Position numbers and translations under genes: made by a program. Positions 7,457-16,406 of a DNA stretch of 64,000 nucleotides are shown piece after piece; positions within the stretch are counted from its first letter, which is position 1, and each line of letters begins with the position of its first letter. The DNA lies in the NCBI GenBank assembly GCA_022482625.1, contig JAKVOU010000001.1, forward strand, positions 3,334,784-3,398,783, written 5' to 3'. This stretch comes from Spirochaetia bacterium (lineage in GTDB: Bacteria; Spirochaetota; Spirochaetia; Sphaerochaetales; Sphaerochaetaceae). The notes under the pieces were generated by a model. The model was given only the letters and a program-made list of their open reading frames with translations, had not been told where the DNA came from and did not search any database.

Positions 7457-9217
7457 ATGGTCGAAGAAAAGACCACATATTATTGGATGGAACGGTGGGC
7501 ACGTCCTTTCAGGGGGTACTACATCGCTTCTGTGGCAATGGCGCTTGTACAGGTTGCCTGCAGCTTGATGCCATACTTCATCATAGCTTCCGTCATCCGG
7601 TCTTTGGTTGCTGGGACTGGTAATTGGTCTTACTATGTGATTGAAGTTGGCATTGCCGTCCTTTTTACAGTTGTATCAATGCTTTCCTACACGGTAAGTA
7701 CGACATTGTCACATAAGGCTACTTTTTCGGTCATAGGTGAGGTTCGGAAAAGACTATGTGACAAACTGACCAACTTACCGATGGGATATCTGCTGGATAC
7801 TTCTTCAGGTGAACTGAAGAATAACATTGTTGAAAAAGTGGATTCGATAGAGCCGGTTTTGGCACATGCCGTGCCTGAAATGACTTCAAGCCTGCTGGTT
7901 CCTTTGGGTATCCTTGTCTATGAAATGGTCCTTGATTGGCGGATGGGATTGGTATCCTTGGTTACGTTGCCTGTCGGTCTGCTTGTCATGATGGGCATGA
8001 TGAAGGGCTACGAGCAGAAATATGCTCATTATGTACAGGCGAACAAGGAACTCAATGCAACGGCTGTCGAATATATCAGGGGCATAAAGGTAATAAAAGC
8101 CTTTAACCAGCGGGCATCATCCTATGAAAAGTTTTCGAACAAGGCCAAGCTGGCGGCGGATTCTGCCATAGAGTGGATGCGTGATTGCCAGCTTTATTAC
8201 TGCCTTGGCATTGCAATCGTGCCTGCTACCTTGATTGCCATCCTACCGGTAGGCTGCCTTTTTATACTGAATGGTACTCTGTCCAGCAGCATGTTTATCC
8301 TGTTCATTATCCTTTCTTTGGGGATCATGAAGCCTTTGCTCCATGCGGTATCCTTTACGGATGATTTTGCCAAGGTAAAGGTAGTCGTCCATGATATCGC
8401 AGACATACTCGGACGGGAGAACCTGCAGCGGCCGAGAATGGAGGCAAATATAGACTCTTATGATATTGCACTTGAACGTGTCAGCTTTGCCTATGGCAAG
8501 GAACCGGTACTCACTGACGTGGATCTGAAACTGCCGGCAGGATCAGTCACTGCCTTGGTAGGGCCATCCGGCAGCGGGAAGACAACCATTGCAAGGCTCA
8601 TAGCTTCCCAATGGGATGCGAAGGAAGGAAACATAGCTGTCGGAGGTGTCAGGATGGAAAACATTCCGCTCAGCCAGCTCAATGATATGGTTGCTTTCGT
8701 CACACAGGACAATTTTCTGTTCAATGAAACGGTCATGGAGAATATCCGATGTGGCAGGAAGGATGCAACCGATGAGATGGTAATGGACATTGCAGTGAAA
8801 AGCAACTGTGACACATTCATAAGAAAACTTGAACATGGCTACCAAACCGTCTGCGGCAGTGGAGGCGGACATCTTTCAGGTGGAGAAAAACAACGCATCA
8901 GCATCGCCCGTGCCATGCTGAAGGATGCCCCGATCATTATTCTCGACGAAGCTACCAGCTATACGGATCCTGAAAGTGAAGCAGATATCCAGCAGGCTGT
9001 TTCCGGCCTTGTACAGGGAAAGACCTTGATTGTCATAGCTCATAGGCTTTCTACCATTATACATTCAGATAAGATTGCGGTGATCAATGAAGGAAGGGTA
9101 GAAGCAGAAGGAACCCATGAAGAACTGCTCGCACAGTGCAGGCTGTACAAGGATATGTGGGAAGCTCATGTCAGTTCACGAGAAACAGATATAAGAGGAG
9201 CGCAAGAAAATGTTTAG
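7457..9217 (+). CDS. ABC exporter-type half transporter, subunit 1 (IrtA/YbtP-like context)
   Basis: A 586-residue fused membrane-ATPase subunit: six membrane segments (about residues 15-305) and a C-terminal nucleotide-binding domain with Walker A G-P-S-G-S-G-K-T-T (about 376), Q-loop, signature L-S-G-G-E-K-Q-R, Walker B I-I-I-L-D-E-A-T and a switch His. GAGGAGG precedes the ATG. It overlaps the next subunit by 8 bases and would form a heterodimer with it. Such pairs beside iron genes include siderophore importers (YbtPQ, IrtAB) as well as drug exporters. The location after feoAB and TetR makes an iron or metallophore role plausible but unproven. Confidence 0.88.
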   Translation: MVEEKTTYYWMERWARPFRGYYIASVAMALVQVACSLMPYFIIASVIRSLVAGTGNWSYYVIEVGIAVLFTVVSMLSYTVSTTLSHKATFSVIGEVRKRLCDKLTNLPMGYLLDTSSGELKNNIVEKVDSIEPVLAHAVPEMTSSLLVPLGILVYEMVLDWRMGLVSLVTLPVGLLVMMGMMKGYEQKYAHYVQANKELNATAVEYIRGIKVIKAFNQRASSYEKFSNKAKLAADSAIEWMRDCQLYYCLGIAIVPATLIAILPVGCLFILNGTLSSSMFILFIILSLGIMKPLLHAVSFTDDFAKVKVVVHDIADILGRENLQRPRMEANIDSYDIALERVSFAYGKEPVLTDVDLKLPAGSVTALVGPSGSGKTTIARLIASQWDAKEGNIAVGGVRMENIPLSQLNDMVAFVTQDNFLFNETVMENIRCGRKDATDEMVMDIAVKSNCDTFIRKLEHGYQTVCGSGGGHLSGGEKQRISIARAMLKDAPIIILDEATSYTDPESEADIQQAVSGLVQGKTLIVIAHRLSTIIHSDKIAVINEGRVEAEGTHEELLAQCRLYKDMWEAHVSSRETDIRGAQENV

Positions 9218-10943
9218 GACCCTACGTAAATATTATTCATTCTGTGCTACATATAGCAAGGAACTTCACAAAGGAACAATAAGCAGCTTGATATACTCAT
9301 TTTGCTGGGGCCTGAAGTTCGGTGCAATTGCCGTGGTGCTTGCTGCTCTGTTTTCCGGGACAGTTTCTTATACTACCGTCTGGCTGTCGTTTGGACTGAT
9401 GCTTGCGGATGTCATAATCGAGGCTATCAGCAAAGACAAGCAGGTGATGGCTGATTGTATCGCTGGATATCAGGTGGCAGCTAACAAACGTATGGAGATT
9501 GCAGACAGGATGAAAGCTATTTCCATGGGATACTTCAATGACCAGAAACTTGGGTACATCGTGTCTGTCACTACCAACAACTGTGAGACAGTACAGGAGG
9601 TCGGTACCCGAATTGCACAGACAGTGACCGACGGCCTGCTGATTACCGCTGTCATCTTGGTATTCATGCTCATCTGGAATTGGAAGATAGGATTGGTTGC
9701 AGTCTGCGGTTTCCTTGCCTTTTTCCTGGTGAATGCAAAGATACAGAAAGTTTCTGCATCCATTACTTCAAGGAAAGTCAAGGCCGATTTGGACATTACT
9801 GATGCCATATTGGAATTTGTCCAGGGGATTTCAGTGATACGGTCCTATAATCTTGTTGGAACTTCAAGTCGGAAAGTACAGTCAAGCATTGAAGAATGTA
9901 CTGCCGTAAACTATAAGATGGAACGCAAGTTCATTCCATGGATAGGGTTGCAGAAGTTTGTCCTCAAATTTGCATCCTTTATGATTATCCTGATGTCAAT
10001 CAAGGTGTATCTGTCAGGAGAAACAAGTCTTCTGCTCAGCACGATGTTCATCATAGCTGCTTTTGGTATCTTCCAGGATCTTGAACTTGCAGGCGGCATG
10101 GCTACCTTGTTGAGGCTGTTGGACAGGAATATTGATCGGATACAGGCCCTTCTGGAAGCTGACGGTATGTCGGAAGGTTCACGTACTTCTGCGCCTGTAA
10201 GACATGATATCAAGATTGAGGACGTGACATTCAGCTATGAAGCCAGACAGGTCATAGACCATGTCAGTTTTACTGTACCGCAAGGTACCACTACGGCTCT
10301 TATCGGTCCTTCCGGTTGTGGTAAAACCACTATATGCAATTTGATTGCCCGTTTTTGGGATGTGGATGGTGGTTCAATCAGCATCGGTGGCATAGATGTC
10401 AGACATTACTCATTGGATGAACTGATGGAACAGATCAGCATGGTATTCCAGGAAGTCTATCTGTTCAATGACACTATAGAGAACAATATCCGTTTCGGAA
10501 GTCCGCAGGCAACCCATGAAATGGTTATAGAGGCGGCACGGGCTGCCTGCTGTGATGAATTCATTTCCAAGTTGGAAAACGGCTATGACACGGTAGTCGG
10601 TGAAGGAGGTGCAACTATTTCAGGAGGAGAAAAACAAAGGATTTCCATAGCAAGGGCTATATTGAAAGATGCGCCCATTGTCATCCTTGATGAGGCAACT
10701 GCCAATGTCGATCCTGAAAACGAATCAAGGTTACAGCTTGCCATTGAGCGGTTGGCTAAGGACAAGACGCTGCTTATCATTGCCCATCGCATGAATACGG
10801 TACGTAATGCTGACCAGATCATTGCGCTCAAAGACGGAATGATAGTACAGCAAGGGACCCATGATCAACTGATGAAGATGGGTGGGCTTTATGCTGATTT
10901 CATTATGACCCGAGAAAAGAGTATTGGCTGGAAGCTTGCCTGA
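9210..10943 (+). CDS. ABC exporter-type half transporter, subunit 2
   Basis: A 577-residue partner of the preceding subunit with the same layout: six membrane segments (about 20-300), then Walker A G-P-S-G-C-G-K-T-T (about 365), signature I-S-G-G-E-K-Q-R, Walker B I-V-I-L-D-E-A-T and the H-loop in I-A-H-R-M. Both ATP sites of the heterodimer look intact, unlike many asymmetric exporters. The start overlaps the end of subunit 1 and has its own GAGG site. A strong terminator follows, closing the unit that may begin at feoA. Confidence 0.88.
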   Translation: MFRTLRKYYSFCATYSKELHKGTISSLIYSFCWGLKFGAIAVVLAALFSGTVSYTTVWLSFGLMLADVIIEAISKDKQVMADCIAGYQVAANKRMEIADRMKAISMGYFNDQKLGYIVSVTTNNCETVQEVGTRIAQTVTDGLLITAVILVFMLIWNWKIGLVAVCGFLAFFLVNAKIQKVSASITSRKVKADLDITDAILEFVQGISVIRSYNLVGTSSRKVQSSIEECTAVNYKMERKFIPWIGLQKFVLKFASFMIILMSIKVYLSGETSLLLSTMFIIAAFGIFQDLELAGGMATLLRLLDRNIDRIQALLEADGMSEGSRTSAPVRHDIKIEDVTFSYEARQVIDHVSFTVPQGTTTALIGPSGCGKTTICNLIARFWDVDGGSISIGGIDVRHYSLDELMEQISMVFQEVYLFNDTIENNIRFGSPQATHEMVIEAARAACCDEFISKLENGYDTVVGEGGATISGGEKQRISIARAILKDAPIVILDEATANVDPENESRLQLAIERLAKDKTLLIIAHRMNTVRNADQIIALKDGMIVQQGTHDQLMKMGGLYADFIMTREKSIGWKLA

Positions 10944-10952
10944 TAGCTATGT

Positions 10953-10999
10953 CCATCCTGGCAGGCTGGTGCCAGGCCAGCCTGCTGACATGGTTTTTT
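10953..10999 (+). terminator. Rho-independent terminator after the ABC exporter genes
   Basis: A perfect 9-bp stem (10961-10969 with 10977-10985, GC-rich) and a further CCAT/ATGG pairing are followed by six T (10994-10999). Confidence 0.9.
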
Positions 11000-11019
11000 G
11001 TTGAGTAGTTGTTCGGAGC

Positions 11020-12057
11020 TTACCACTTGTTTTGGACTTTTTCCGCAAAACCAAGCAAGTGTGGAATCTGAAGTACCGTCCCATCGTCAAGGACTGCAGT
11101 TCCTTCAAAGGTACCGAAGACCTGATGCTGGAGACTTTTTATTACCTTGAAGTTGAAATGTGAATTTCTGTCCAGGGTAGGGGTGAAACTGAGATCCAAT
11201 CGCCGTGGGCTCTGAATTTTCCACGGTCCTTCGGTATAGCCCTTAGGAATGGTGAAGGAAACTTCTTCCAGTTTATGGATCTTTCCATCATAAAAGATGA
11301 CATTTTCACTTGCACTGGTCCGGTCGGAAAATCCATAGCCCAGATTCAAGCCGAATGGCACCTGGTCAATCAGGCCTGATGTGCTGGCCCAGTACCATGT
11401 ATTGCTGTATGTCCAGTTTCCCCGTCCCCAGTCCAATAGTGAGAAAGTCGTGTCCTTTTCAATTGTCTCCGCAGCAAACCCCCTGCGGATGATACCTGTT
11501 GTTTCCATACAGTTGACTTTTTGGTTGAGGTAGAAAGCTTTTCTGTTTTCTTTCCAGCTGGTGGCAATGTTCATGGTTTCCATTGTCTGTGGTTGCTTGA
11601 GGGCGATATTGACGTCCAGACCGACTGAACCGTCCGGTAGTTTGAGTTCAGGTGCCGCAAAAATAAGCCGTCTGACATTTCCTTTTCGTATGAACGATGC
11701 CCGTAGCGGTGGCTTAGAAACGGCAACGGCGCTGTCAGCTGAACAATTGGAAGAAAGATGAACCCTACCCAAAGGAAGCGGCCAGTTTCGGCTTGTCTGT
11801 GAGACTGTTTTCCTTTTGTAATCCATGTAGGCGATTGCAATGAATCCATCATAACCAAGGTCACTGATGGTAGCTGAAATAGCGTAGCCTTTCTGCTGGT
11901 TTGTCAGGAGGTAATAGTCCCATTCCTTGAGCCGCACACGGCTTGCCCGCGCTTGTTTGCGGTCATATTGCCAGTAAGGATATCTTGCCCATCCTTCTTT
12001 TGTTACATGACCTTTTTCATTCAGCAAGGGAATTTCTTTGGTTATTTCATACTGCAT
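11020..12057 (-). CDS. DUF2804 family protein
   Basis: A 345-residue protein of the DUF2804 family, recognised by the central L-L-D-W-G-R-G-N-W-T-Y-S-N-T-W-Y-W-A stretch (about residue 220) and the beta-rich, lipocalin-like pattern around it. The biochemical function of this family is not established; no signal peptide is present, so it is probably cytoplasmic. The ATG at 12057 is preferred over the one at 12078 because only the former is preceded by an AGAGG site. The gene stands alone between two terminators. Confidence 0.85.
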   Translation of the reverse strand: MQYEITKEIPLLNEKGHVTKEGWARYPYWQYDRKQARASRVRLKEWDYYLLTNQQKGYAISATISDLGYDGFIAIAYMDYKRKTVSQTSRNWPLPLGRVHLSSNCSADSAVAVSKPPLRASFIRKGNVRRLIFAAPELKLPDGSVGLDVNIALKQPQTMETMNIATSWKENRKAFYLNQKVNCMETTGIIRRGFAAETIEKDTTFSLLDWGRGNWTYSNTWYWASTSGLIDQVPFGLNLGYGFSDRTSASENVIFYDGKIHKLEEVSFTIPKGYTEGPWKIQSPRRLDLSFTPTLDRNSHFNFKVIKSLQHQVFGTFEGTAVLDDGTVLQIPHLLGFAEKVQNKW

Positions 12058-12130
12058 GGGTGGTAACCTCTTTTCCATATTTTAGCTTGAAAACAGGATA
12101 TTGCAAGTGCAATCAGAACACAGCCGTCAT

Positions 12131-12172
12131 AAAAGAATCAGGACCTGCTCTATACAGATCCTGATCCTTTTT
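12131..12172. terminator. Bidirectional hairpin terminator after the PpiC gene
   Basis: A 9-bp stem (12135-12143 with 12159-12167, one G-U) is flanked by T runs on both strands: four T on the minus strand (12134-12131) and five on the plus strand (12168-12172). It lies just after the minus-strand gene ending at 12194. Confidence 0.75.
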
Positions 12173-12193
12173 ATTACGTCAACAAAAGCAATG

Positions 12194-13867
12194 CTATTTG
12201 CCTGAGGCTTCTGTTGAAGTCGTACTGGTTCCTGTCGTCGATGTCGACCCGGAATCGGTTTTTGCCGTACTGTTTTCTGTTGTTCCTGATGCGGCAGATG
12301 CATTATTGTTGGTGAAGTTCGTCTTGCTGAAGATTTCATTGATGAATACATTTGTGAAATCATTCTTGAACTTTGGATTGTCATCGCTGAGAATTGCATT
12401 CTGTAAGTCAGATTCCATCAACTGTCCTGCATAGTACGGATAAGCCTTCTTTATGTAGTCTCCCATACCTGAAGCCTTGTCTTCCTTGACGACCTTTACT
12501 ACTACATAGGAACTATTATACTTGATCGGATCAAGGATTGAGCCTACCTTTGCCTTGAAGAGTTTCTTCATATTGTCAGCATCAGAAGAAAGGGCGGTAA
12601 GGTATTTACCGGAATCACTGTAGGAGAAACTACCCATGAACTGACTTCCTCCGATATTGGCCGGTGTAGAGGAAACAGAAATCGCCTTGAGGTCTTCGTC
12701 CTTTGCTGCCTTGTCGAAATCCGTTGTTGCTGCATCAGTGAATTCCTTGGCTTTTGACAGTAGGAACTCATCCATCAGGGAACTGTCCTTGAGAGAGATA
12801 TAACTCTTGATTTCGGTAAGTATCTTTGCATCAGTATAATCTGGATCGGTTGCTTTCGTATCTATCTCGTAGAGTGCATAGCCACCATCAGCAGTTTCAT
12901 AGGGACCGAAGACAGAGCCTTTGCTACCGCTGAGCAATACGGTTGCTTCATCACTGTTTTTGAAATTGCTCAGGATGCTGTAGTAAGGCATGATTCCCAG
13001 CTTACCGCCTTCAGCGGCATAGCTGTCTTTGCTTGAAGCTTTGGCAACTGTTGCAAAAGCTTCACCGCCGTTGATCTTGTCAAGTGCGGCTTGGGCATCA
13101 TCCTTGCTGGAAGCGGAGAGTACGGACAGACCAATCTGCTGGAACAGCTGTGGATTTGCCTGTGCATATTTGGTTGCCTGATCATCAGGATAAGAAGTAG
13201 GAGAAAAAACGACGTACTCAAATGAACGGGTGTCATCGGACATGGATGCTACGTAATCGGCTTCCGCGTCACTGGTAACGCCGGATGCGATATCATTAAG
13301 GACTGTTGATGAAGGCAGGTTTTCTTGTACTGATGCACGTATGCTTTCTTTTGTGGAAACATCGGCATTCTTGTAGGCGTTTACATCGAATTTGCCGTTT
13401 TCATCATTATAATAGCCACCTGCTTTTATTGCTTCATTGATGGTCGTGTCAGTGGTGATGATACCGGCTTTCTTTGCCATATCGGAAAGTGCGGTGTAGA
13501 TTACCGTGCTCTGGAAAGCTGATTCCCATATCTGGAACATGGCAAGCTGTGGACTGCTGCTGGACGAGCCGGAATAATTCTTGCTGTAGTTCTCGTATTG
13601 CTTTGCGAAGTAGTTGCCCGGAGCATAGCTGATATCCTTGCCGTCGTATTCACCGAATTTGATTCCTGCACCGTTCTTCCGGCCTACGATAGCTTCAACA
13701 GCCGGTGCCGCGACGAAGGTCAAAGAAACAAGTATCAGGATGACCATACCGAATATCCAGCCTATGCTTTTTCTTTCAGCTTTGGCTTTTCCGGCGGATA
13801 TGTTGGTTACTTTCTTGGTATCTGCCGTAGTTTTTTCAGTTTCAGTTTTCTTGTCTTTGGAAGGCAT
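12194..13867 (-). CDS. Membrane-anchored PpiC/SurA-type peptidyl-prolyl isomerase
   Basis: A 557-residue envelope folding factor. A Lys/Thr-rich cytoplasmic tail (residues 1-34) leads to one membrane segment (about 36-57, G-W-I-F-G-M-V-I-L-I-L-V) and a large periplasmic part. A SurA_N-like helical domain (about 70-210) precedes a parvulin-like domain (about 240-345, with A-A-E-G-G-K-L-G-I-M and V-F-G-P-Y-E-T-A-D-G-G-Y-A-L), then a C-terminal helical domain and a Ser/Thr/Gly-rich tail. The architecture matches PpiD: tethered by an N-terminal helix and assisting folding of secreted proteins. An AGAGGT site precedes the ATG. Confidence 0.85.
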   Translation of the reverse strand: MPSKDKKTETEKTTADTKKVTNISAGKAKAERKSIGWIFGMVILILVSLTFVAAPAVEAIVGRKNGAGIKFGEYDGKDISYAPGNYFAKQYENYSKNYSGSSSSSPQLAMFQIWESAFQSTVIYTALSDMAKKAGIITTDTTINEAIKAGGYYNDENGKFDVNAYKNADVSTKESIRASVQENLPSSTVLNDIASGVTSDAEADYVASMSDDTRSFEYVVFSPTSYPDDQATKYAQANPQLFQQIGLSVLSASSKDDAQAALDKINGGEAFATVAKASSKDSYAAEGGKLGIMPYYSILSNFKNSDEATVLLSGSKGSVFGPYETADGGYALYEIDTKATDPDYTDAKILTEIKSYISLKDSSLMDEFLLSKAKEFTDAATTDFDKAAKDEDLKAISVSSTPANIGGSQFMGSFSYSDSGKYLTALSSDADNMKKLFKAKVGSILDPIKYNSSYVVVKVVKEDKASGMGDYIKKAYPYYAGQLMESDLQNAILSDDNPKFKNDFTNVFINEIFSKTNFTNNNASAASGTTENSTAKTDSGSTSTTGTSTTSTEASGK

Positions 13868-13991
13868 TGTCTGATATTACCTCTCTACTAATAGTTGGTG
13901 TCCACATGATTCATTGGACATATCTTATGAAAAATACCATTTCAGCAGTCAGCTGTCAATGAAAAGAACCGGTATCAGTGGTTTTCCTCAT

Positions 13992-15320
13992 TCATTTGAC
14001 TGCCTGTGTGTTATTTTTGTCATTTCTGATGGGAGTTGAAATCCCATACATTCCCTCTGCTGCCCGTATGCCGCTTGCCCACGCACCGGTAATACCTCTG
14101 GATGTACCCGCCCCGTCACCGGCAAAATATACGTCTTCTGCGACCTTGAACTGCTCATCCAAGTAAATAGGTTTGTTCGCATAGAGCTTGATTTCGGGAT
14201 AGTACATGATCGTTGAAGGATGGAGTACGCCCGGTACGATAGTGTCGAGGTTCTTCATGGCTTTCCAGATGGCGCGGAGTATCTTGGCCGGCATAGCCAG
14301 GGAAATGTCACCGGGACAGCAGCTCGGAAGGGACGGCTTGAAGTCATATAAGTCGTCATTGAAAGAAAATTCCTTGCTTCTTGAACCAAGCCTGAAATCT
14401 CCGACCCGTTGCATGAGCGGGCGGCCGCCTCCCAGTTGGGCTGCAGTCGTGCCCAGGTTCTGCGCATACTGCTGGCCTGAGGCGAGCGGGGCTGTGAGCC
14501 TGACTGTTTTCAGAAGTGCAAAATTGACAAGTCCGTTGTTCTTTGAGGATTCTTCGGAGTAGGCATGTCCATTCACCGAGAACCATTTTTCATTTCTTTC
14601 GGTCAGATATGTTTCCTTGACTACATGGGCCCTGCCGCTGTTTGTACAGAAGGTCCTTACTTTTTCAGGGAAATAGAACTTCGGGTCATAGTAATCCTTT
14701 ACGATCGGATAATGTTCAAGTCGTGTTTCGACTCTTATGCCGATATCGACGATGTTGTCAACAAAGCTGACTCCCATATGGTGCATTGCCTGCTGAAGGA
14801 AACGAAATCCATGTCTTCCTGGGGCTACCAACAGTTTCCCATAGGTCAACTGTCTTGTATCCGTTACGATCGTGTGTGCCTTGTCATGGATGGAAAGTAC
14901 TTCTTCTCCCAAGGCAAGGACGACGCCTGCATCAGAAAGCTGTCGTAGGAGTTTCTTGATCAGCTGCAGTCCTCCATCCGTACCCAGGTGGGTCTGTTGG
15001 ATTTCTACTAATCTGCATCCTAGCCTTTCTGCTCTTTTTTGATATCTTGCGATATTGTCTTTTTGCATGAAATTCGGCTTGAAGAATGCAATCTGTTTGT
15101 CCAGATATGTTTCAGCCTGTTCCTGTGTCCAGTATTCTTCAGGGAATCCGATAGGATAGGTAAAGTTCATCTTGCAGTCGTTTCGCATGCCGCCTGTCGA
15201 GTAGCTTTCCTTGTCAAGTATCAGTATATCGCTGCCTTTTACAGATTTCTCAAGCAGGGCAAAGGCGCAGCCCATTCCTGCCGGGCCTGAGCCGACGATT
15301 ATATAATCATAGTGTTCCAT
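13992..15320 (-). CDS. FAD-dependent dehydrogenase (COG2509-like)
   Basis: A 442-residue flavoprotein. The N-terminus has the dinucleotide-binding fold I-I-V-G-S-G-P-A-G-M-G (about residues 7-17) and the C-terminus a second FAD contact, Y-F-A-G-D-G-A-G-T-S-R-G-I-T-G-A-W-A-S-G, typical of the 'uncharacterised FAD-dependent dehydrogenase' group. The substrate is unknown. The ATG at 15320 is preferred to the one at 15356 because the protein then begins just before the Rossmann strand and AAAGGA stands about 11 bases upstream. A single gene on the minus strand, divergent from the Fic-like gene. Confidence 0.85.
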   Translation of the reverse strand: MEHYDYIIVGSGPAGMGCAFALLEKSVKGSDILILDKESYSTGGMRNDCKMNFTYPIGFPEEYWTQEQAETYLDKQIAFFKPNFMQKDNIARYQKRAERLGCRLVEIQQTHLGTDGGLQLIKKLLRQLSDAGVVLALGEEVLSIHDKAHTIVTDTRQLTYGKLLVAPGRHGFRFLQQAMHHMGVSFVDNIVDIGIRVETRLEHYPIVKDYYDPKFYFPEKVRTFCTNSGRAHVVKETYLTERNEKWFSVNGHAYSEESSKNNGLVNFALLKTVRLTAPLASGQQYAQNLGTTAAQLGGGRPLMQRVGDFRLGSRSKEFSFNDDLYDFKPSLPSCCPGDISLAMPAKILRAIWKAMKNLDTIVPGVLHPSTIMYYPEIKLYANKPIYLDEQFKVAEDVYFAGDGAGTSRGITGAWASGIRAAEGMYGISTPIRNDKNNTQAVK

Positions 15321-15458
15321 TGAAGACAAGGTCCTTTTTTTAAGTATACCCTGCATTATCCATCAATTGGCTTCCTTGGTCAAACGGCCTTTTCTTACTT
15401 GCCCAGCTACCATGCAAATGGTATCATTTCACCCAGATTACAAGTCTGGAGGAGCGTC

Positions 15459-16406
15459 TTGGAATATATCAATATCAGACAAGCCAGCCAAAAATGGGGT
15501 ATTTCTGAACGAAGGATCAGGATTCTATGCAGCGAAGGACGGGTAGACGGAGTAACACGGTCCGGTTGGGCCTGGAATATTCCTGCCACTGCCCCAAAAC
15601 CATCAGATGGCCGTACGCTCAGACATCTGCGGAATTTTGACCTGAGAATCGGAGGTATTGATTTCCGGGAACTCGAGGAAATGCAGTCCAGATTGTCAAC
15701 AGCCAAGCTTGATGAGGGTTTCCGCCGTTCCTGTTGGCAGAACAACCTACACAAGTTCCTCTATCTGGCTTTGGCAGATGAAGGCTATGGAAAAGATGAC
15801 ATTGATTCTGCATTGTCTGGCGTGATTCCCGAAGGCATGGGTGTCCGTCGCTTTCTTCTTGTCATCAATGCACACAACATCCTTGTCGAATTTCTCCGTG
15901 GCAGCAGGAATACCGGCGGAGAGAAGACTTTCTTCAGTGAGGAACGCCTGTATGAAACCTATCGGCAGCTGTTCCGGGGAATCGATGATTATATTGAACC
16001 TTCCTATCGGAATGTAAGCATACCTCATGCCGGTGCCTGGAGTGGCGACAATCGAAGTTATAGCGTCAGTGTGCAGATGAAGACGTTGTTCATCCAATAT
16101 GAAAGGGAATGGGCTTTCCTCAATCCTGTTGTCCGTGCAGCTTTCATGTTCGGTGAACTGCTTCGGATTCAGCCCTATGAAGCGCACACTTATCTGTTTG
16201 CTTTCCTTGTGCTTGCCGGTAATCTGTTGGATGCGGGCTATCCGCTTCCGATACTTGCTCCGGACAGGATAGATGAACTGAAAGCAGACCTTGCGCTTAC
16301 GCTGAAGCGGGGAAACTACAACAAGGTACTCAGGATATTTGAGGAAGCTTTGGTCTTGGAATTTTCCGTGTTTTTACAGGGAGAAGGAGAGAATGAAAAA
16401 AAATAA
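15459..16406 (+). CDS. Helix-turn-helix/Fic-fold protein with a degenerate Fic motif
   Basis: About 315 residues. I place the start at TTG 15459 because GGAGGA lies five bases upstream and the protein then opens directly with an HTH domain (Y-I-N-I-R-Q-A-S-Q-K-W-G-I-S-E-R-R-I, residues 3-20, ending in W-A-W-N-I-P); the ATG at 15399 has no ribosome site. The C-terminal half (about 165-300) follows the Fic domain pattern, including N-P-V-V-R-A-A-F-M-F-G-E-L-L-R-I and A-G-Y-P-L-P-I-L. Where active Fic enzymes have H-P-F-x-D-G-N-G-R, this protein reads Q-P-Y-E-A-H-T-Y-L-F, so the catalytic His and the phosphate-binding Asn/Arg are missing. It is probably not an AMP transferase. It overlaps the D-aminoacylase gene by 14 bases. 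Confidence 0.75.
   Translation: MEYINIRQASQKWGISERRIRILCSEGRVDGVTRSGWAWNIPATAPKPSDGRTLRHLRNFDLRIGGIDFRELEEMQSRLSTAKLDEGFRRSCWQNNLHKFLYLALADEGYGKDDIDSALSGVIPEGMGVRRFLLVINAHNILVEFLRGSRNTGGEKTFFSEERLYETYRQLFRGIDDYIEPSYRNVSIPHAGAWSGDNRSYSVSVQMKTLFIQYEREWAFLNPVVRAAFMFGELLRIQPYEAHTYLFAFLVLAGNLLDAGYPLPILAPDRIDELKADLALTLKRGNYNKVLRIFEEALVLEFSVFLQGEGENEKK

Noticed and set aside
15399-15458. ATG at 15399 as the start of the Fic-like gene
   Set aside because: No ribosome site, and the extra 20 residues do not belong to the HTH domain; TTG at 15459 has GGAGGA five bases upstream.
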